Of a stretch of DNA of 64,000 bases, positions 1 to 7,939 are shown piece after piece. Position numbers and translations under genes: made by a program. This DNA is from Zhuqueibacter pondensis (GTDB taxonomy: Bacteria > Zhuqueibacterota > Zhuqueibacteria > Zhuqueibacterales > Zhuqueibacteraceae). The notes below the pieces were generated by a model. It was not told the DNA's origin. It made no database searches and saw only the letters and a program-made list of their open reading frames with translations. The stretch lies in the NCBI GenBank assembly GCA_034505955.1, contig JAPDQK010000030.1, forward strand, positions 6,550 to 70,549, in the 5' to 3' direction. The number at the start of each line of letters is the position of its first letter. Within the stretch, counting starts at the first letter, position 1.

Positions 1-926
1 GCATGTGCATTGATGTACCCGATGTCCTCAGGTTTGAGGCCGGCATCTGCCAACGCCATTTTCATCGCCAGCGCCGCGCCTTTGCCATCTTCGGGAGGCG
101 TGGTAATATGAAACGCATCCGAGGAAGCACCTGCGCCGCAAACTTCCGCCCAAATTCTCGCGCCGCGTGCCAGCGCCCGGTCTTTGCGCTCGAGAACCAA
201 AATACCGGCGCCTTCGCCGATCACAAAACCATCCCGTGCCAAATCAAATGGACGGCTGGCGGTTTTTGGATGGTCATTGTTTCTGGACAATGCTTTGGCG
301 GCGGCGAATGCTGCAATGCCAATGTCAATGATGGCAGCTTCGGAGCCGCCGACGATCATCACTTCCATCAGGCACTGGCGCAACATGAACAAACCGTCCA
401 TAATCGCATGCGCACCAGTAGCGCACGCCGAGACCGTGGCGTAATTGACACCGCGGGTGCCGTAGCGAATCGCCAAAAATCCAGCTGCAATGTTGGTGAT
501 GGTCGCGGGCACAAAGAAGGGCGAAACGCGGCGCGGACCTTTGGCAATCAAATGACGAGCATTTTCCATAAAAGTGGCGAGACCGCCCATACCAGAACCG
601 ACGATGATGCCGGTCTTTTCTGCCGGCAGATCCGTCGGTTTGAGTCCGGCATCCGCCAGTGCGGCGTCGGCGGCGGCAACGGCAAAATGCGTGTAACGGT
701 CATAGTGCCGCGCCTCTTTCGCATCCATATAATTATTGGGATCAAAATGACGCACTTCCCCGGCAAATCGTACCGGCAGGGAGGAGGCATCAAAACGTTG
801 GATGTGGTCAATTCCTGAGCGGCCTTCCATGAGTGCTCGCCAGTTTTCCTCTATGGTCAAACCCAAAGGTGTCACCAATCCGATTCCAGTAATCACAATT
901 CCTTCGCGCGTCGAAGTTTTTTGCAT
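1..926 (-). CDS. fabF: 3-oxoacyl-[ACP] synthase II (KAS II), 3' end cut by window edge
   Basis: Condensing enzyme of fatty-acid elongation: decarboxylates malonyl-ACP and joins it to an acyl-ACP in the cytoplasm. Read on the minus strand from ATG 926-924, which follows a GAAAGGAAA ribosome site, the frame is open to the window edge and gives about 308 residues. It begins with the typical GIVITGIGLVTPLG. The nucleophile Cys168 lies in VSACATGAHAIMDG, and the first catalytic His is at about residue 308 in YINAHA, at the very edge. The third-motif Lys/His region lies outside the window. FabF proteins are usually about 410 residues, so roughly a quarter is missing. A separate promoter faces this gene just upstream. 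FabB is the only serious alternative; the spacing of the Cys motif and the N-terminus fit FabF better. Confidence 0.93.
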   Translation of the reverse strand, partial: MQKTSTREGIVITGIGLVTPLGLTIEENWRALMEGRSGIDHIQRFDASSLPVRFAGEVRHFDPNNYMDAKEARHYDRYTHFAVAAADAALADAGLKPTDLPAEKTGIIVGSGMGGLATFMENARHLIAKGPRRVSPFFVPATITNIAAGFLAIRYGTRGVNYATVSACATGAHAIMDGLFMLRQCLMEVMIVGGSEAAIIDIGIAAFAAAKALSRNNDHPKTASRPFDLARDGFVIGEGAGILVLERKDRALARGARIWAEVCGAGASSDAFHITTPPEDGKGAALAMKMALADAGLKPEDIGYINAH

Positions 927-974
927 AACGGATTTCCTTTCATTGATGGCAATTAATTCAAAATTGTAACTTTA

Positions 975-1003
975 ATGATAAACAGTTACAGAGAAAGATG
1001 CAA
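975..1003 (-). promoter_or_regulatory. sigma70-type promoter for fabF
   Basis: On the minus strand TTGCAT (1003-998) is followed after 17 bases by TATCAT (980-975), about 50 bases before the fabF start. Both boxes match the housekeeping consensus at five or four of six positions and the spacing is ideal. Predicted by eye only. Confidence 0.45.
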
Positions 1004-1050
1004 GGGGAAAGTGTTGCAAAAATCCTTCTAATGAATTAAATTGTCGTAGC

Positions 1051-1665
1051 ATGAATGAATATTACTCAATCACCGCACCGGTCGAAGCGGAAATAAAAGT
1101 AAAAGACTCCAGATTTATTGCTTTCCTCCGTCCCATTGAAACACGTGAGCAGGCCGAGGCTTGTTTGGTCGAGCGCGTCCGGCAATATCGCGATGCCACG
1201 CATCATTGTTATGCTTTTCGCATCGGCTTCGACGATCGGCTGATCGCAAAGGCCAGCGATGCCGGTGAGCCGGCAGGCACCGCCGGCCGGCCCATTCTGC
1301 AAGCGCTGGAGCGCCGCAACTTGACCAACGTTTTGGCCGTGGTCACGCGCTATTTTGGCGGAACGAAATTGGGACCCGGCGGGTTGTCACGCGCCTACGG
1401 CAGTACAACTGCCGCAGCAATTGATCTGGCTACGCTGGTGGCAGTATATCCGAAGCAGACGGTAAGTTTGCGTTTTGCCTATCCTCAGCATTCGGCGGTT
1501 CAAAAAATCCTTCGGCGTGTCGAAGCCACGTCTATTCGTGAAAGTTTTGGCGTGGAAATCGAGCAGCTCATTGAAATACGCGCACACCGCAGCGAGGAAG
1601 CGCAGCAGCTACTGCGCGATGCCTGTGCTGGAAAAATTTCCATTGAGGTGATTACAAAAAAATAA
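1051..1665 (+). CDS. YigZ / IMPACT family protein (UPF0029)
   Basis: A 204-residue protein of the YigZ/IMPACT family, cytoplasmic, linked in other organisms to translation control; its biochemical role in bacteria is not settled. The hallmark N-terminal domain is clear: HHCYAFRIG near residue 52, then SDAGEPAGTAGRPIL and VVTRYFGGTKLGPGGLSRAYG at 70-115. The C-terminal about 80 residues match the DUF1949 ferredoxin-like domain in length and position. It is transcribed away from fabF. A possible promoter TTGCAA-17-TAAATT (1014-1042) ends only nine bases before the ATG and no Shine-Dalgarno is seen, so the message may be leaderless. Length is typical. Confidence 0.9.
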   Translation: MNEYYSITAPVEAEIKVKDSRFIAFLRPIETREQAEACLVERVRQYRDATHHCYAFRIGFDDRLIAKASDAGEPAGTAGRPILQALERRNLTNVLAVVTRYFGGTKLGPGGLSRAYGSTTAAAIDLATLVAVYPKQTVSLRFAYPQHSAVQKILRRVEATSIRESFGVEIEQLIEIRAHRSEEAQQLLRDACAGKISIEVITKK

Positions 1666-1680
1666 TGTTCGAATTTTTTC

Positions 1681-1709
1681 TTGACTTTAAATCTCATGCA
1701 AAGTATTTT
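1681..1709 (+). promoter_or_regulatory. candidate promoter of a structured leader or small RNA
   Basis: TTGACT at 1681-1686 and TATTTT at 1704-1709 are separated by exactly 17 bases. It lies 16 bases after the YigZ-family stop codon and about 340 bases before the next start codon, so any transcript begins with a long untranslated stretch. Confidence 0.4.
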
Positions 1710-1715
1710 AAATGA

Positions 1716-2012
1716 TGTCACGACAGGTTGACGGGCTTTGCAAGGATTTGAGACGGGTAGCCCAGGAAAAGGTTGTTCGATTCCTGCGAAAGTTTCACAA
1801 TATTTTTAGGAGGATGCGCGCGCCAGGCCGAAGGATGATGTGACAGTGAGCCAGTCAAATATTTCTGGCTGATACGAGGCTGATTGCGAGCCGCAGGAGT
1901 TGGGTATGATGATTGTGTATAGGGTAAAAAGGGCTATCGCCATTCCGTTGTGAGCTGCCGGTTCTCCAATAAAAAGAACCATCCACAACGAAAAGGCGAT
2001 GCCCTTTTTACT
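1716..2012 (+). ncRNA. candidate structured non-coding RNA or long 5' leader
   Basis: No plausible coding frame fills this interval. It lies between a good sigma70-like promoter (1681-1709) and a large terminator-like hairpin (1926-2009). Several local stems can be drawn: GGGCT/AGCCC, AGGAA/TTCCT around 1767-1789, and AGCCAG/CTGGCT around 1849-1870. I do not recognise a known family; it does not show the conserved cores of RNase P, tmRNA, SRP RNA or common riboswitches. It could be a small RNA or an attenuated leader of the response regulator gene. Confidence 0.3.
1926..2009 (+). terminator. long nested hairpin ending in a T-run
   Basis: Four nested stems pair perfectly. AAAAAGGGC (1926-1934) pairs with GCCCTTTTT (2001-2009); ATCGCC (1936-1941) with GGCGAT (1995-2000); CGTTGTG (1946-1952) with CACAACG (1984-1990); GGTTCT (1960-1965) with AGAACC (1975-1980). 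That is 28 base pairs with small internal loops. The A-run and T-run at the base would allow termination in both directions. It overlaps an upstream ATG at 1999, which argues against that ATG as the start of the next gene. Confidence 0.6.
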
Positions 2013-2052
2013 TTTTGGACATGGTTATGACAGATTGCATGCCGACAATTTG

Positions 2053-2481
2053 ATGATGAAAGATAATTCACCCGTCCAGAAGCCGCCAGTGAAAAAGATC
2101 ATTACCATCGACGACGAAGCGCCCATTCGCAGTTTGATCCGGCATAGTTTGCGCCAGGAAGACTACGAAGTCATTGAAGCCGGTGATGGGAACGAAGGGC
2201 TCGAAATCATTCGTCGTGAGCAGCCAGACCTGATTGTGCTCGATTATGTCATGCCCGTAATGAATGGCGCCGAGACGCTGCGCGCGATCCGTTCGGATCC
2301 GCAAATTGCGCACATCCCGGTTTTGTTTCTCACCGGTATAAAAGACCTCAAGAAGCTCGAGCCGCTCTTGCAGGATTCTCTCAACGATTTCCTCGACAAA
2401 CCCTTTCTCGTCGAAACACTGAAGGAACGCGTGCGAAAACTGCTGCACCGCGAAAGCAGTGCCGCCATTCCCCGCAATTGA
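2053..2481 (+). CDS. single-domain response regulator (CheY-like receiver)
   Basis: A stand-alone receiver domain of 142 residues with no output domain, so it probably acts by protein contact or as a phosphorelay shuttle. The acidic pair is in IITIDDEAP. The phospho-acceptor Asp is in LIVLDYVMP (residue 64 from this start), the switch Thr in VLFLTGIKD and the conserved Lys in LDKPF. I chose ATG 2053 (or 2056); the in-frame ATG at 1999 sits inside the hairpin just described. No histidine kinase is adjacent. The next gene is a flippase on the same strand after 50 bases, so the pair may be one transcript. Confidence 0.85.
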   Translation: MMKDNSPVQKPPVKKIITIDDEAPIRSLIRHSLRQEDYEVIEAGDGNEGLEIIRREQPDLIVLDYVMPVMNGAETLRAIRSDPQIAHIPVLFLTGIKDLKKLEPLLQDSLNDFLDKPFLVETLKERVRKLLHRESSAAIPRN

Positions 2482-2531
2482 TTCAAACAAATCCACTTGA
2501 CTTTGGCGCTGGCGGTCGGTATTATAGAAAC

Positions 2532-4025
2532 ATGTTCGAGAGCATCAAGCGCCTGACCAGTCATTCCGCGATTTATGGCATCAGCACGATTTTAGGGCGT
2601 GCGATCAGTTTTTTACTGCTGCCACTTTACACCCATTATCTTTCTCAGGAGCAATACGGAGTTGTCAGTCTGGTGCTGGCCTATCTGGGTATCATGACGA
2701 TTATTTCGACTTACGGCGTCGATGCTGCTTTCTTCCGCTATTACATTTTGGCTGAAAGCGAAGGCGAAAAACGGCAGATTTTCAATACCGGCTTTTGGTC
2801 GATCCTGTTGGTTTCAGCAAGCATCTTGTTGATCAGCATCGCTTTCGCTTCTCCAATGGCGAATTGGATGCTGGATGCCACCGTTTATAAATACGTCATG
2901 ATGCTCATGGCGGGAATTTTGCTGTTTGATTCCCTGTCCATCATTCCCTTTCTGCTGCTGCGTGCCGAAGAGCGCCCGGGCCGTTATGTCGTGCTGAAAG
3001 TGGCGAATGTGATAATCAATTTTGTGACGACTTATTTTTTTGTTGTCAAACTTCGCCGCGGCGTCAATGGTGTATTTGAAGCCAACCTGTGTTCCTCGGC
3101 CTTCACATTTTTGACTCTGCTGCCGGTCACCAACCGCCATCTCCGATTCACCATGAGTCGCGCCGTCTACCTCGAACTGCTGAAATTCGGACTGCCCTAT
3201 CTGCCCTCAACGCTCTCGGTTTTCCTGGTGGATGTCATTGATCGTTTCATTCTCAAGCAGCTCACCGATTTGGACAGCGTCGGCCTTTACAGCGCCGGCT
3301 GCAAGCTGGGGATGGCCATGAATCTTTTGATCGCAGCGTTTCGCTTTGCGTGGCACCCCTTTTTTCTCAGCACCTCGAAGGATCCCAATGCCAAGGCCAT
3401 CTTTGCGCGCATCTTCACCTTGTTCATGCTGGTTTGCGCCGGGGTTTTTCTCGCGATCAGCCTGTTCATTGATGAAATCGTGCGCTTTCGCTTCGGCACG
3501 GTGACGCTGTTTGGCGCAGATTATTGGAACAGCACCTCCGTGGTACCGGCAATCATGCTCGCTTATATTTTTTTCGGCGCATACATCAATTTCATCATCG
3601 GCATCCATCTTGAAAAGAAAACCTTTTATCTGCCATTTATTACCGGTTTTGCTGCCGTGGTCAAAGTTGCGGCCACATATGCGCTCGTGCCGATACTCAA
3701 GATGAATGGCGCCGCGTTGGGCACGGCGTTGGCTTATTTGACCATGGCCCTTACACTTTACTTTGCGGCGCAGCGGCTCTATCATATCTCGTATGAATGG
3801 ACGCGGCTGGTTAAATTGGTTTTGGCCACGGCAACTGTGTTTATTCTGGGTTATTGGGTTTGGACCGCGCCGTGGCAAAAGGCCGGTTTGCTCATGGCAT
3901 TTCCAGGCGCTCTTTTTTTGATTGGATTTTTTGAAAGAGGGGAGCTGAAACGGATGACGGCGCTGTTCTCAAAACCCAGCACGCAAAAACAATCTCGAGC
4001 AGCCGCCATCGGCGATCCAGAATGA
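2532..4025 (+). CDS. polysaccharide/oligosaccharide flippase (Wzx-type, MOP superfamily)
   Basis: A 497-residue integral membrane protein with about 12-14 hydrophobic segments across its length, typical of the MOP exporter superfamily that flips lipid-linked glycans over the inner membrane. The start MFESIKRLTSHSAIYG with an amphipathic helix and the following GRAISFLLLPLYTHYLSQEQYGVV are characteristic of the polysaccharide-biosynthesis branch rather than of drug-exporting MATE proteins. An in-frame ATG at 2478 overlapping the previous stop would add 18 poor residues; I prefer 2532. It is followed by a methyltransferase and an asparagine-synthetase-like gene, which suggests a small surface-glycan group. 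Confidence 0.85.
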   Translation: MFESIKRLTSHSAIYGISTILGRAISFLLLPLYTHYLSQEQYGVVSLVLAYLGIMTIISTYGVDAAFFRYYILAESEGEKRQIFNTGFWSILLVSASILLISIAFASPMANWMLDATVYKYVMMLMAGILLFDSLSIIPFLLLRAEERPGRYVVLKVANVIINFVTTYFFVVKLRRGVNGVFEANLCSSAFTFLTLLPVTNRHLRFTMSRAVYLELLKFGLPYLPSTLSVFLVDVIDRFILKQLTDLDSVGLYSAGCKLGMAMNLLIAAFRFAWHPFFLSTSKDPNAKAIFARIFTLFMLVCAGVFLAISLFIDEIVRFRFGTVTLFGADYWNSTSVVPAIMLAYIFFGAYINFIIGIHLEKKTFYLPFITGFAAVVKVAATYALVPILKMNGAALGTALAYLTMALTLYFAAQRLYHISYEWTRLVKLVLATATVFILGYWVWTAPWQKAGLLMAFPGALFLIGFFERGELKRMTALFSKPSTQKQSRAAAIGDPE

Positions 4026-4046
4026 GCTTTAAAAATATCAAAACCA

Positions 4047-4135
4047 AAAACGCGGATGACTCGGATCGAACGGATTTTCACGAATACAACATTGAAAAAT
4101 TCGCACGAATCCGCCTCATTCGTGTTCACAGCTTT
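4047..4135 (+). repeat. dispersed intergenic repeat (ACGGATTTTCACGAAT family)
   Basis: A low-constraint spacer with two opposed arms, GCGGATGACTCGGAT...ACGGATTTTCACGAAT and ATTCGCACGAATCCGCC. Related sequence recurs at 7652-7691 and 35789-35873. It fills the gap between the flippase and the methyltransferase. Spurious frames through it read as runs like IRVIRV, which is how this repeat class is usually met. Confidence 0.6.
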
Positions 4136-4146
4136 TCATATCAGGC

Positions 4147-4893
4147 ATGTCAAGTTTTCATACCGTTTACCTCAAATTCAAACGCGCCCTGCCGGATTGG
4201 GCGCGCCAAATTCTGAGCGCCATCAACCAACGCCTTTTTGCCCGGCGAACGATTCAACGCCAATATGGCAGTTGGTTCGAGGTCGATTGGCGAAAGAAAT
4301 TCCGTTCGCTTTCGGACGAAGAGTGGCAGCGCGCATACGATGAGGTGTGGAAACATCATCAAAATGATTGTGTCGAAGAAACCGACACCGCAATGATCCT
4401 GGCCGCCCTGGGCGAGCCGGGATCGGTGCTCGAAGTGGGATGTGGGATGGGATCTCTGTCGATCAAATTGGCACAAGCGGGATTTCAAGTCACCGGACTC
4501 GATGTCAGCCCGGTGGCGCTTGAATATGCACGGCAGCGCGCCGCAGAGACGGGTGTGCAAATAACATGGCAGGAAGGTTTTGCAGAAAACCTTCCGGTTC
4601 CTGACAAAACATTCGATTACATTACATGCTGCCACACCCTCGAACATGTCAGGGATTTGGACCGCGTGGCGGCAGAATTCAAGCGTGTCGCAAGAAAAAA
4701 AATTGTCGTGTTGGTGCCCAAACAACAATATCGCCTCTATGCCGACAACTATCATACGCAATTCTTCGAGCGGCGGGAGCAGCTCGCCAACGTGTTCGGA
4801 TTGACACGTTACCAATGCACGGAAATTGATTGTCGTGATCATCAAAATGAATTTCAAGGACGGGCTTTTTTGTATGTGGGGAATTTGCCATGA
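4147..4893 (+). CDS. class I SAM-dependent methyltransferase
   Basis: A 248-residue methyltransferase. The SAM-binding motif I is SVLEVGCGMGSLSIKLAQ at about residues 95-113, followed by the acidic loop in VTGLDVSP and motif IV-like ITCCHTLEHV. This is the Methyltransf_11 type, which acts on small molecules or glycan/lipid intermediates. The N-terminal about 70 residues are basic and amphipathic. Its stop overlaps the start of the next gene by four bases (ATGA), so the two are translationally coupled. The substrate cannot be read from sequence; the flippase upstream suggests a sugar or glycan precursor. Confidence 0.83.
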   Translation: MSSFHTVYLKFKRALPDWARQILSAINQRLFARRTIQRQYGSWFEVDWRKKFRSLSDEEWQRAYDEVWKHHQNDCVEETDTAMILAALGEPGSVLEVGCGMGSLSIKLAQAGFQVTGLDVSPVALEYARQRAAETGVQITWQEGFAENLPVPDKTFDYITCCHTLEHVRDLDRVAAEFKRVARKKIVVLVPKQQYRLYADNYHTQFFERREQLANVFGLTRYQCTEIDCRDHQNEFQGRAFLYVGNLP

Positions 4894-6620
4894 GTTGGCT
4901 ATTCGGTTTTTTGGGACAGCATTTGTCACCTGAAAGCGTCGAGCGCTTTCATTCTCTTCATCCCAAGCCCATCCTCGAATTTCATTCACGCACGACGTAT
5001 CTCGCCGCCGGAGGATTGCCCGAAACCTGCCTTCACGGCTCCTTCTCTGATTCGCAGCATGGCGAAGGCTGGACAGTGTGCGGATTGGGGATGGAACGAA
5101 AGGAACAAACGCATCGTTTCTTGCAAGCCGCAGATTGGCAACGATTACTGGCCTTGGAGCATCCGCCGTTGCAGAAATTGGACGGACATTTCCTCGCGAT
5201 CAGATGGAAAACAAACGAAGCGCAGTGCTTTACCGACCAGCTTGGATTGCGAACACTCTTTATCGCACAGGTCAATGGGGGAACGGTTTTTTCAACCCGG
5301 CTGGCCTGGATTGCCTCACTGCGCGAGCACAACGAAGTGGATTTTGCGGCTTGCGGTCCAGCGTGGTTGACTTTCAATCAGATCGGCTGTGAGGCATTTT
5401 TGAAAGACGTTCACCGGCTTGGCCCGAATGGCATTGCCGTAATCACGCCGACTTCAACGCGAATGCACAGCATCCCATGGCGGCCTGACCCAAACACCGG
5501 CACCGCAGAGTTCGCCGACGTCCTCCAGACTTTGTTGTATCCGGATACCAACACCGGCCGGACTATTTCATTGGGCCTTTCCGGTGGTTTGGATTCACGA
5601 ACCTTGCTGGCATTGTTGGCTTCGAGAAACGAAGGAACTTTTGCCCTGCATGTTTTTGGCCGCCCGGAGGATCCGGATGTGCGCACCTCGCAGTCGATTG
5701 CACACAATGAAAAATTCACCCAGAGCCATTTTCATGAGCCACTGCCCGAAGCCGCGACTTGCATGCGTATGTTGCGCGATTATGCCAGCCAAACTCAGTT
5801 TATCGAGCCCGCCTCGACGTTTCTCAAGTTGCGCTATTTCCCGCAACTTCACACTCGCGGCAAAGTCATCATCGATGGTGGTTTTGGCGAAATTGCGCGC
5901 CGGCAATTCCTGAACCGGCTTTTGCTCAAAGGGAAATCTGCGTTATTGAGCGGCAGGCCCGACCGGATTTATTCGTTTCTTCACGTTCAACGTCCGGCAA
6001 TATTCACTCCGGAAATTTTGCAAACGATGCGGCAGGGAGTCGAAGAGCAAATTGCCAGCTTGTGGCAAGTTATGCCATCAATCAAGGATTTTGGCTGCGA
6101 AAATTTTCTGGATCTTTTGGCAATCCGAATGCGCCTTGCGAATTATTATGGCTTTGAACAAAGTCGCATGGATGGAGAATGTGTGAACTACATGCCGTTT
6201 GCCCAACCGTCTTTGCTGAACAGTCTGTTCAAAACTCCCATTCACCTGAGGAAAAACGGCCGGCTTTTTCGGCAACTCATCCGTCGCCATTTTCCTCGCC
6301 TGTGCCAATATCCTTTGGTGAAAAATGGCGTAACGTATCCATTCAATTTTTCGCCGGTGCCGGCATGGGCATGGACCAACCTCAAAGTCAGGCTCGGACA
6401 AAAATTCATCGATACCGAGGCGGTTGATTTCCTGCGCCTCATTGCAGCCGAAGTGCAGGACCTTGTGCATTCCGCCTCGGTCAAATCATTTCCGGCGTAT
6501 GATTATCCTTTCATACGAAATATCGTGGAAAAATTTTATCATGGTCAAACCGAATTTGCGTCGCAGGTTCATTGGTGGTTATCCTTCGAACTTTGGAGAA
6601 CCTCGGTCAACGCGGCATGA
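4890..6620 (+). CDS. asparagine-synthetase-like protein with inactive glutaminase half
   Basis: 576 residues. The C-terminal half has the ATP-pyrophosphatase P-loop ISLGLSGGLDSRTLLALL near residue 230, as in AsnB and beta-lactam synthetase. The N-terminal half resembles the Ntn glutaminase fold (LDGHFLAIRW, then GTVFSTRLAWIASL). However, the protein begins MSWLFGFLG, without the Cys2 nucleophile needed to release ammonia from glutamine. It should therefore adenylate a carboxylate and use free ammonia or another amine. Such proteins occur in capsule, O-antigen and peptide-tailoring clusters. Coupled by ATGA overlap to the methyltransferase. True AsnB is unlikely. Confidence 0.8.
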   Translation: MSWLFGFLGQHLSPESVERFHSLHPKPILEFHSRTTYLAAGGLPETCLHGSFSDSQHGEGWTVCGLGMERKEQTHRFLQAADWQRLLALEHPPLQKLDGHFLAIRWKTNEAQCFTDQLGLRTLFIAQVNGGTVFSTRLAWIASLREHNEVDFAACGPAWLTFNQIGCEAFLKDVHRLGPNGIAVITPTSTRMHSIPWRPDPNTGTAEFADVLQTLLYPDTNTGRTISLGLSGGLDSRTLLALLASRNEGTFALHVFGRPEDPDVRTSQSIAHNEKFTQSHFHEPLPEAATCMRMLRDYASQTQFIEPASTFLKLRYFPQLHTRGKVIIDGGFGEIARRQFLNRLLLKGKSALLSGRPDRIYSFLHVQRPAIFTPEILQTMRQGVEEQIASLWQVMPSIKDFGCENFLDLLAIRMRLANYYGFEQSRMDGECVNYMPFAQPSLLNSLFKTPIHLRKNGRLFRQLIRRHFPRLCQYPLVKNGVTYPFNFSPVPAWAWTNLKVRLGQKFIDTEAVDFLRLIAAEVQDLVHSASVKSFPAYDYPFIRNIVEKFYHGQTEFASQVHWWLSFELWRTSVNAA

Positions 6621-6644
6621 ATCAGGAAAAAGGAAAGGGAGAAA

Positions 6645-7652
6645 ATGATGACTTCTCGTGAACGTGTGCTGGCGGTTCTCGCCGGCACACGACCCGACCG
6701 GGTGCCGCTCAATTTTTTTGCCGGATGGAATATTGCTGTGCGTGAAAAAGTGTGTGCGCGTTACGGTTCGATCGAGGCATTCTGTGAGCGCATGCACACG
6801 GACATCGTCACCGGCGTGCTGCCGCGTTTTCCCTTTGGCGGACCCGAAAATCATGAACGCATCGCGGATCTCGATAAATATCTCGAGTTGGAACCGGACA
6901 ATCCAAAATCTCCCGCCATCCTCAGCACGCCATGCGACGAAGTGCTCAACAACACGGTCGCCGAGGCGCTGCGCCATCATCAGCAGGACAAGGCCGTCTT
7001 TTGCCATGCCTGGGGAGTTTTTGAGCTTTCGCAATTTCTTTTTGAGAAACATGGCAGGCCCGGCGTCGAACAGGCGCTCATCAACATGGCCGCGGAGCCG
7101 GAGAAAACCAAGCGCATGTTCATGAAACTCGCCTGTTGGACTGCCGATTGCGTCGAGAATGCCATCAAAGCCGGCGTCGATGTGATTGAACTTTCGGATG
7201 ACTGGGGCCAGCAGCGCACCATGCTCTTCAGCCCTGAAATGTGGTGGGAGATGGTTTATCCGGCGACCAAAATCATCGTGGATCGCGCGCGCCAATATCA
7301 GGTACCGGTGCTCTTGCACAGCGACGGTGACATCACTCAGGTTCTCGATGGCGTGATTCAGCTCGGCATCAATGCGCTGCATCCGGTACAGGAGTCTTCC
7401 GGCATGTCACCACAGGAAACCCGCGAAAAACTCGGTCCGAAAATTTGCATCATGGGTGGACTCGATACCATCACTGCTTTGCCTGTGATGACCCCGGAGC
7501 AAATCCGTCTCGAAGTCGAGCGTGTCTTTGGCATTCTCAAAAACAGTGGCGGTTACATTTTTTCCGGCTCGCACATGATTCAGGATGACACCGAGCTGGA
7601 GGTGGTGGAAGCGGCGTATGAGCGGGCGTATGAATTGGCCAATTATTTTTGA
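6645..7652 (+). CDS. uroporphyrinogen-decarboxylase-family protein
   Basis: A 335-residue protein of the UroD superfamily (TIM barrel). It starts MMTSRERVLAVLAGTRPDRV, the usual opening of the corrinoid-linked methyltransferase-like branch (MtaA/CmuA relatives), rather than that of HemE. HSDGDI near residue 226 and the C-terminal GGYIFSGSHMIQDD match this branch. Members transfer methyl groups or act on unknown substrates; heme synthesis is unlikely because no other hem gene is near. A good ribosome site (AAGGAAAGGGA) precedes ATG 6645/6648. It lies 24 bases after the asparagine-synthetase-like gene. Confidence 0.82.
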   Translation: MMTSRERVLAVLAGTRPDRVPLNFFAGWNIAVREKVCARYGSIEAFCERMHTDIVTGVLPRFPFGGPENHERIADLDKYLELEPDNPKSPAILSTPCDEVLNNTVAEALRHHQQDKAVFCHAWGVFELSQFLFEKHGRPGVEQALINMAAEPEKTKRMFMKLACWTADCVENAIKAGVDVIELSDDWGQQRTMLFSPEMWWEMVYPATKIIVDRARQYQVPVLLHSDGDITQVLDGVIQLGINALHPVQESSGMSPQETREKLGPKICIMGGLDTITALPVMTPEQIRLEVERVFGILKNSGGYIFSGSHMIQDDTELEVVEAAYERAYELANYF

Positions 7653-7691
7653 ACACAGATCACATGGATGTGACGGATTCTCACGGATAAA
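7652..7691 (+). repeat. half copy of the ACGGAT intergenic repeat
   Basis: Immediately after the UroD-like stop, GAACACAGATCACATGGATG and GACGGATTCTCACGGAT resemble the arms at 4047-4135 and 35789-35873. Only one side is present. Confidence 0.4.
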
Positions 7692-7767
7692 AATAAATCA
7701 ATTGGTAAAGATGGCGTAGCAAGTAACTTGACAATGTGATTGAATTTTTGCCAAAATAAAAGGGAGA

Positions 7768-7839
7768 TGTCATTCAGGAGGAATCTTTTTCATCTCTGAC
7801 AACCACCTTTGAATTTAAAAAGATTCCTCCTGAATGACA
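7768..7839. repeat. palindromic repeat with 23-bp perfect inverted arms
   Basis: The left arm (7768-7790) begins TGTCATTC and ends GGAATCTTTTT. The right arm (7817-7839) is its exact reverse complement over 23 bases, and the loop is 26 bases. The same core appears in the MITE-like copies at 13974 and 23357 and in the arms at 57285. It is non-coding and lies in the 287-base gap before the SDR gene; nothing else is seen in that gap. Confidence 0.8.
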
Positions 7840-7939
7840 GCAAGAACGACGGGCTTCGCTATTTTTCGATTATGTTCGTAAAACTCAATAAGTTTTTTAT
7901 AGATGTCATCCGCGTTCCAAAAAAAATATTTTATCTACG

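Noticed and set aside
1999..2052. Upstream ATG as start of the response regulator
   Set aside because: It lies inside the right arm of the strong hairpin; the ATG pair at 2053/2056 leads straight into the receiver domain.
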